Positions 60,348 through 64,000 of a DNA stretch of 64,000 nt are shown one piece after another. Source of the stretch: Thiosulfatimonas sediminis (lineage in GTDB: Bacteria; Pseudomonadota; Gammaproteobacteria; Thiomicrospirales; Thiomicrospiraceae); the NCBI RefSeq assembly GCF_011398355.1, contig NZ_AP021889.1, positions 1,798,001-1,862,000 on the forward strand, in the 5' to 3' direction. Below the pieces are notes generated by a model, which was not told the origin of the DNA, searched no databases, and worked only from the letters and a program-made list of their open reading frames with translations. The first letter of the stretch is position 1. Each line of letters begins with the position of its first letter. Position numbers and translations under genes: made by a program.

Positions 60348-60585
60348 TTTTTGCTTTACTTCGAGCGTCGAAAAATTCTTGGCCAAGAATGGCTTTTACA
60401 ACGTATTCAATTTCAGTCATTGCAACGCCGTGACGCTTAGCAGCCGATCTCTTTGCTTTCGCCAAGGTGGTGCCTAATTCAACAATCATGTGCAACGCCA
60501 TGTAGAAGGCGTGTTTCTTCTTTTTGTCCTGGATCTTCATCGAATTTAATTCTTTTTTCCAAGTTGCTTTGCGTACATCAGACAT
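60331..60585 (-). CDS. Small basic protein, 84 residues
   Basis: From MSDVRKATWKKELNSMKIQD (GGGGG upstream), rich in Lys/Arg with SAAKRHGVAMTEIEYVV. Probably nucleic-acid binding. Unrecognised. Its 3' end contains palindrome copy 6. Confidence 0.65.
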   Translation of the reverse strand: MSDVRKATWKKELNSMKIQDKKKKHAFYMALHMIVELGTTLAKAKRSAAKRHGVAMTEIEYVVKAILGQEFFDARSKAKTSAKS

Positions 60586-60603
60586 TCTCAACCCCCTTTG
60601 CGC

Positions 60604-60795
60604 TTAATGCTTTTTATTAGGAACAAACTGCAATACAAGATTGCTATCATCACGGTTCATAAATACTAAGCTGCCTTTCCCGCTCAAAAATCGACTTTCC
60701 ACCGAAAACGGAATCCCATCAGGGAAAACTTGATCCAATTTATCAAGCCCTTTTCTCAAATTAGCCAACTGCTTTTCTTTGCGTTCATTACTCAA
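60604..60795 (-). CDS. Hypothetical 63-residue protein
   Basis: TTG start after GGAGG (60,795), with the upstream stop TGA overlapping; NERKEKQLANLRKGLDKLDQ and FSVESRFLSGKGSLVF. Small, basic then beta-rich. Unrecognised. Confidence 0.6.
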   Translation of the reverse strand: MSNERKEKQLANLRKGLDKLDQVFPDGIPFSVESRFLSGKGSLVFMNRDDSNLVLQFVPNKKH

Positions 60796-60796
60796 A

Positions 60797-61033
60797 TCAA
60801 ACCTCCGTACTACCAACCCAAACATCGCCTAAGTATGCATCCGCGCCATTTTCAGTAACCTGTTTTAACATTTCACTCCATCGCCAAAGCAATTCATCTG
60901 ACCATCCTTCAACCGGGCTTTCGACCACCACAACCAGCCGACCATCAAGATCAGTTACTTTCAGTTTTTCATGTTTAACCGGTGTCAAAATATCTTTTTC
61001 GCCTGGTCTTACATCCGTTACAAATTTAATCAT
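60797..61033 (-). CDS. Hypothetical 78-residue protein
   Basis: MIKFVTDVRPGEKDILTPVK, then GRLVVVVESPVEGWSDELLW and GADAYLGDVWVGSTEV. Mixed alpha/beta, no membrane segment. First of a three-gene run below the replicon. Confidence 0.65.
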   Translation of the reverse strand: MIKFVTDVRPGEKDILTPVKHEKLKVTDLDGRLVVVVESPVEGWSDELLWRWSEMLKQVTENGADAYLGDVWVGSTEV

Positions 61034-61570
61034 GCGAAACCACCAAACAAGCGGGGTTCGGGGCGCAGCGCCCGTTTAGGCCGTAGGCCGTCGCCTTGCA
61101 ATGGATGCCAAAAGTAACGTGTCGCGTCGCACTGAAAAAAAGCCAAAACCGCGCCCAACCGCGCCCTAACTAGCAATTTAAAATCTAAACACAGGTGGTT
61201 AGCGGCGTTAGCCGCGTTTGAATAAGGATTGCCTGAGCGTAGCGAACTTGGTAGCAGCTCTGCTGCACCTTTCCAACGCAGGCCGTCAGGCCGAGTAAGG
61301 CCAGCCTTTGGCTGGGGCGGAACGACCGTAGGGAGTGGAGGGTAGGCGCTCATTTTTGCCGCGCAAGCGGCACCTATCTGCTCAAGCCGGTAGGCTGAGC
61401 AAGGCCGAACCTTGTTCGGGGCGAAGAGAGCTTTGCGAACGGAGGGCTGGCGCTCGCGTGCGTGTATACGCGCGCGCCCACGCGCCCACGCGCGGGGATT
61501 AAAATAGATTAAATAAAGATTAGCGGGTTGTGGATAAGTGCCTTCAAGCCATGCAGGGTAAGGGTTTGTG
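61034..61570. other. GC-rich non-coding region next to oriV
   Basis: No credible gene. It has many near-complementary repeated words (GGCCGTAGGCCG, CGCGCGCGCCCACGCGCCCACGCGCG, and paired AAGCCGGTAGGCT/GCCGAACC) and ends in a GC tract at 61,450-61,495. It may hold an oriT or a DnaA-like boundary; nothing decisive was seen. Confidence 0.5.
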
Positions 61571-61574
61571 CATT

Positions 61575-62005
61575 TGCCCTTGGGGTTCGATTCACGATAC
61601 CTTGGGGTTCGATTCACGATAGTCTTGGGGTTCGATTCACGATACCTTGGGGTTCGATTCACGATAGTCTTGGGGTTCGATTCACGACACAAAAAATATA
61701 TTTTTTCGCGAACATAAGCGATTAAATATTTTTGATTAGATTTGTTACGATCAAGATCATGCGTACCTCGATTCACGATAGTCTTCGGGTTCGATTCACG
61801 ATAGTTACAATATTGTAAAAAACATTTTTCAGTACCGAAAATTAGGCTCGATTCACGATACCTTGGGGCTCGATTCACAATAGTCTTGGGGTTCGATTCA
61901 CGACACAAAAAATATATTTTTTCGCGAACATAAGCGATTAAATATTTTTGATTAGATTTGTTACGATCAAGATCATGCGTACCTCGATTCACGATACCTT
62001 GAAGT
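61575..62005. repeat. Iterons of the replication origin (oriV)
   Basis: At least eleven copies of a TTCGATTCACGATA core, mostly at 22-bp spacing (four consecutive copies from 61,580), with flank GGGG. A block of about 110 bp including a TTTTTTCGCGAACATAAGCG segment occurs twice (61,672-61,782 and 61,890-62,000). This is the classic array for a Rep protein of the TrfA group. Confidence 0.9.
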
Positions 62006-62030
62006 TCGAGTAACGTTACTTTTACGAGTT

Positions 62031-62900
62031 TCATGACTCCACCTTTTTTAGGTGCTTCTTTTGACTTTTAGTAGGGTACTTAAACGCTTGTATCAGATCT
62101 CCGTTTACTTCATAACGCTTTAATTGCCCTACTTCAATTAATTCATCATGTGCTTTTTTTATAGCCTTTTTAAAATCATATAAAGATTTTGTTTGGCTCC
62201 CGCAAAGCCTATGAATGCTCTCTATTTTCATTGGGTATGGCTTAGCATGACTGCTATACAATCCGTGTAGCCAAAGCGACAAAGGCTTATCTCTAAGCTT
62301 TTGACGCTGATCAAAGTCTAGCTTCGACCATCCGCTATCAAATAAGCAGATCAAACCACCATTGAATTTAAAACGGTACTCATCCGTTTTTTCGTCTAGT
62401 TCACCGCTAATTCCGCACAGCTGGCCAAAGTAGGTTTTCTCACCTTTAATCGTGATTTCAACATCCGCTGATCGCAGTCGCGCAAGTCCTTTTTTGAGAC
62501 TATCGTAGTCTCTCTTAGACGTCCCTTTTCCCAGTTGTTTGAGTATTTCATAGGCAGAAAAAAGCGCTTCATTCCCCAACGGATTAGCCCTTGAAAGATG
62601 CAATAACGCTTCCCACAGATTTAAATCTGCTTGCGTCAATTGGATGCCGGTGTAACGAATTTCGTAGCCTTCCAGCGTTGCAATTAACTCTCGTTCACAA
62701 AAACGCCTATTTCGCCCCTGAGTGGCGCTAAAAAGCGCCCCTCTGAGTACGGCATTAGGTGCACCCCAACTCATTTCTTCCCAACCAGGTAAGCACATTT
62801 GTTTTGGTTGTTTTTGTTCTGGCTTAACAGGTTTTGAATGATTTGAAGTCGGGATTTTCTCCCTCATTTCATCCAATTTTTGCTGAAGATTAGCATTCAT
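62031..62900 (-). CDS. trfA: TrfA-like replication initiator
   Basis: A 289-residue Rep protein: FCERELIATLEGYEIRYTGIQLTQADLNLWEALLHLSR (read in parts) is the TrfA signature, followed by RSADVEITIKGEKTYFGQLCG and two winged-helix-like regions. It binds the adjacent iterons to start replication. The presence in an ICE implies plasmid-like replication of the excised form. Confidence 0.85.
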   Translation of the reverse strand: MNANLQQKLDEMREKIPTSNHSKPVKPEQKQPKQMCLPGWEEMSWGAPNAVLRGALFSATQGRNRRFCERELIATLEGYEIRYTGIQLTQADLNLWEALLHLSRANPLGNEALFSAYEILKQLGKGTSKRDYDSLKKGLARLRSADVEITIKGEKTYFGQLCGISGELDEKTDEYRFKFNGGLICLFDSGWSKLDFDQRQKLRDKPLSLWLHGLYSSHAKPYPMKIESIHRLCGSQTKSLYDFKKAIKKAHDELIEVGQLKRYEVNGDLIQAFKYPTKSQKKHLKKVES

Positions 62901-62903
62901 ATC

Positions 62904-63482
62904 TTAGATCTCCTGCAAGCATTGTTTTAAGTCTGCACCTGATCGATATTCTTCAATGACCGTCCAGACCACTTTTAAATTCGCATCGATACCTTCTTTA
63001 ATCAAAAGATCACAAATCTCGCAGTAGTCCTTTGCACCAATATCTTTGGTGGTCAGCTCGCTTACCAGATGGTATTTTTCAATAATTCTGTCTTCTAGTT
63101 TTATGCTAACGACGCGCTTCATTCTTTTCGCATCAACACCCGTAGCAATTCTTCTTGCACAGGCTTCTCGCTTACTGATACCAAAAAAGTGATACAAGAA
63201 ATCATTTGGTGCGCCCAGCGCTATGCAACGCTCAATTAGCTTTGACTCACCTACCATTTGCTTGATGAATGAAATAGACTCTTCATTCGCGACCACACGA
63301 AACGGCTGTATTCTTGACTTTGAAAGCCGCTCTATATGAATTTGTTCTAAGTTAGAAAAAACATTAATATCCTGTTCATTCAACCCCCATTCAGCCATCA
63401 ACTCTTTAAGGCGACCGTCCGCCGATTGCTGGCAAATCTCACGAATAAGTAGGCTTAGAATATCGCGCTGAAAGTTAGCCAT
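62904..63482 (-). CDS. bisC: BisC / FlhC-like transcriptional activator subunit (DUF2857)
   Basis: A 192-residue protein: N-terminal helical half, then IRFANEESISFIKQMVGES-like, FHHFFGISKREACARRIATGV and a C-terminal CEIC pair (near residue 152). Layout matches DUF2857 proteins such as ICEclc BisC, distant relatives of FlhC. With BisD it activates ICE transfer genes. Overlaps the BisD-like gene by 8 nt. Confidence 0.72.
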   Translation of the reverse strand: MANFQRDILSLLIREICQQSADGRLKELMAEWGLNEQDINVFSNLEQIHIERLSKSRIQPFRVVANEESISFIKQMVGESKLIERCIALGAPNDFLYHFFGISKREACARRIATGVDAKRMKRVVSIKLEDRIIEKYHLVSELTTKDIGAKDYCEICDLLIKEGIDANLKVVWTVIEEYRSGADLKQCLQEI

Positions 63483-64000
63483 TTTGCACCTCCCACAACG
63501 CTATTTTTTCTTTAGTAGCGCTCTCGATAAGCTTGCGAGTAATAACGCCCAATTGGCTGTACTTGTTGTTGAGAATGTCACTCGATGATAGCGGCAGGTT
63601 AAAAAATAATGCCGCAGTAGTGACATACTGGCCAAGATCACTCAGATCATCAAAACGCTCTTCTACTAATGCCTTCAGATCGTTTTCATGTGCAATCAAA
63701 TCACTGTATTTCGTGACTTGATTACCCAATGTCGCACCGCAATTCAAATACAGCGCATACCAGACTTGCCAAATACGTTTAAACTCTGGTTTTTCGTCAT
63801 CAATACCGCAATTAGTAAAATGGATTTCTTGCGGTAAATCGGCAAGCGCCCAACCAAACCCGCGGTTTGTTTTAATGACAATATCCTCAATACCGGCTTC
63901 TTCAGCCAATAGTACCGCCTGCTTAAGTGCAATTTGTCTCAGAAGATCTAAATCATCCTCTTCAACTCCTGGTTCAGCTCCTTCAAGAAGTTGTTCGACC
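63475..64000 (-). CDS. bisD: BisD / ParB-like activator subunit, C-terminal part (truncated by window edge)
   Basis: The open frame runs past position 64,000. The visible 174 residues contain LLRQIALKQAVLLAEEAG, NRGFGWALADLPQEIHFTN and IWQVWYALYLNCGATLGNQV, an all-helical end. Position directly upstream of the BisC-like gene and the helical ParB-domain context support a BisD (PFGI-1 ParB family) assignment; the ParB domain itself lies outside the window. Confidence 0.65.
   Translation of the reverse strand, partial: VEQLLEGAEPGVEEDDLDLLRQIALKQAVLLAEEAGIEDIVIKTNRGFGWALADLPQEIHFTNCGIDDEKPEFKRIWQVWYALYLNCGATLGNQVTKYSDLIAHENDLKALVEERFDDLSDLGQYVTTAALFFNLPLSSSDILNNKYSQLGVITRKLIESATKEKIALWEVQNG

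Noticed and set aside
61575-62005. CRISPR-like array
   Set aside because: Spacing is about 22 bp with no unique spacers; it is an iteron array beside a TrfA-like gene.
61030-62034. Long leftward frame (334 codons)
   Set aside because: Its first half is a translation of the iterons and the 110-bp duplication; the rest is GC-rich with no codon preference. Non-coding origin region.

Overview
The window is a junction between a gammaproteobacterial chromosome (about 1-12,320) and a large integrative and conjugative element, ICE (about 12,324 to beyond 64,000). The host part carries plsX-rpmF-yceD, maf, a HAD phosphatase, rluC, rne with a long 5' leader, a low-molecular-weight protein tyrosine phosphatase, rluA and two linked genes of unknown function. 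Gene content and a base composition near 45% GC point to a gammaproteobacterium; the genus cannot be fixed from this window.

The element is inserted in an initiator tRNA-Met gene. A 57-nt 3' piece of that tRNA remains at 12,324-12,380, next to a tyrosine integrase. Going rightward come an integrase and MOBH relaxase operon; divergent traT; an accessory block (17.3-27.7 kb) with a serine recombinase, DUF2442/DUF4160, ParDE and RelBE-like pairs and many tiny membrane proteins; two tandem operons (27.8-47.0 kb) encoding a G-type (PFGI-1/ICEclc-like) type IV secretion system with a TraD coupling protein; an early or establishment block (47.2-56.9 kb) with an ArdC-like antirestriction protein, DUF2958, DUF3577, a topoisomerase I and SSB; a regulatory and maintenance block (57-61 kb) with a KfrA-like protein, an AAA ATPase and a PFL_4669/AcaB-family protein; and a replicon with a TrfA-like initiator, iterons, and BisD/BisC-like (FlhDC-like) activator genes at the right edge.

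Two undescribed-looking regulatory layers tie the element together. (1) A dispersed palindrome (CCAAGTGCA-N7-TGCACTTGG) occurs in at least five good and two degenerate copies. Each stands before a conjugation or DNA-processing operon, with a -10-like hexamer starting 40-42 nt from its centre and no clear -35. One copy serves two divergent operons (traT, and relaxase-integrase). This looks like the activator box of the element's transfer regulon. (2) A family of about twelve structured leaders, plus an orphan copy, precedes accessory genes. Most contain a conserved hairpin flanked by CCYUUG and CCYUUAR, one or two pseudoknots supported by compensatory changes, and a downstream platform. In the platform one strand can pair either with an upstream hairpin loop or with the ribosome binding site. 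They behave like a riboswitch-type or RNA-regulator family specific to this element and control anti-restriction, replication-associated and micro-membrane-protein genes.

All pairings and spacings were read by eye; no folding or database search was run.
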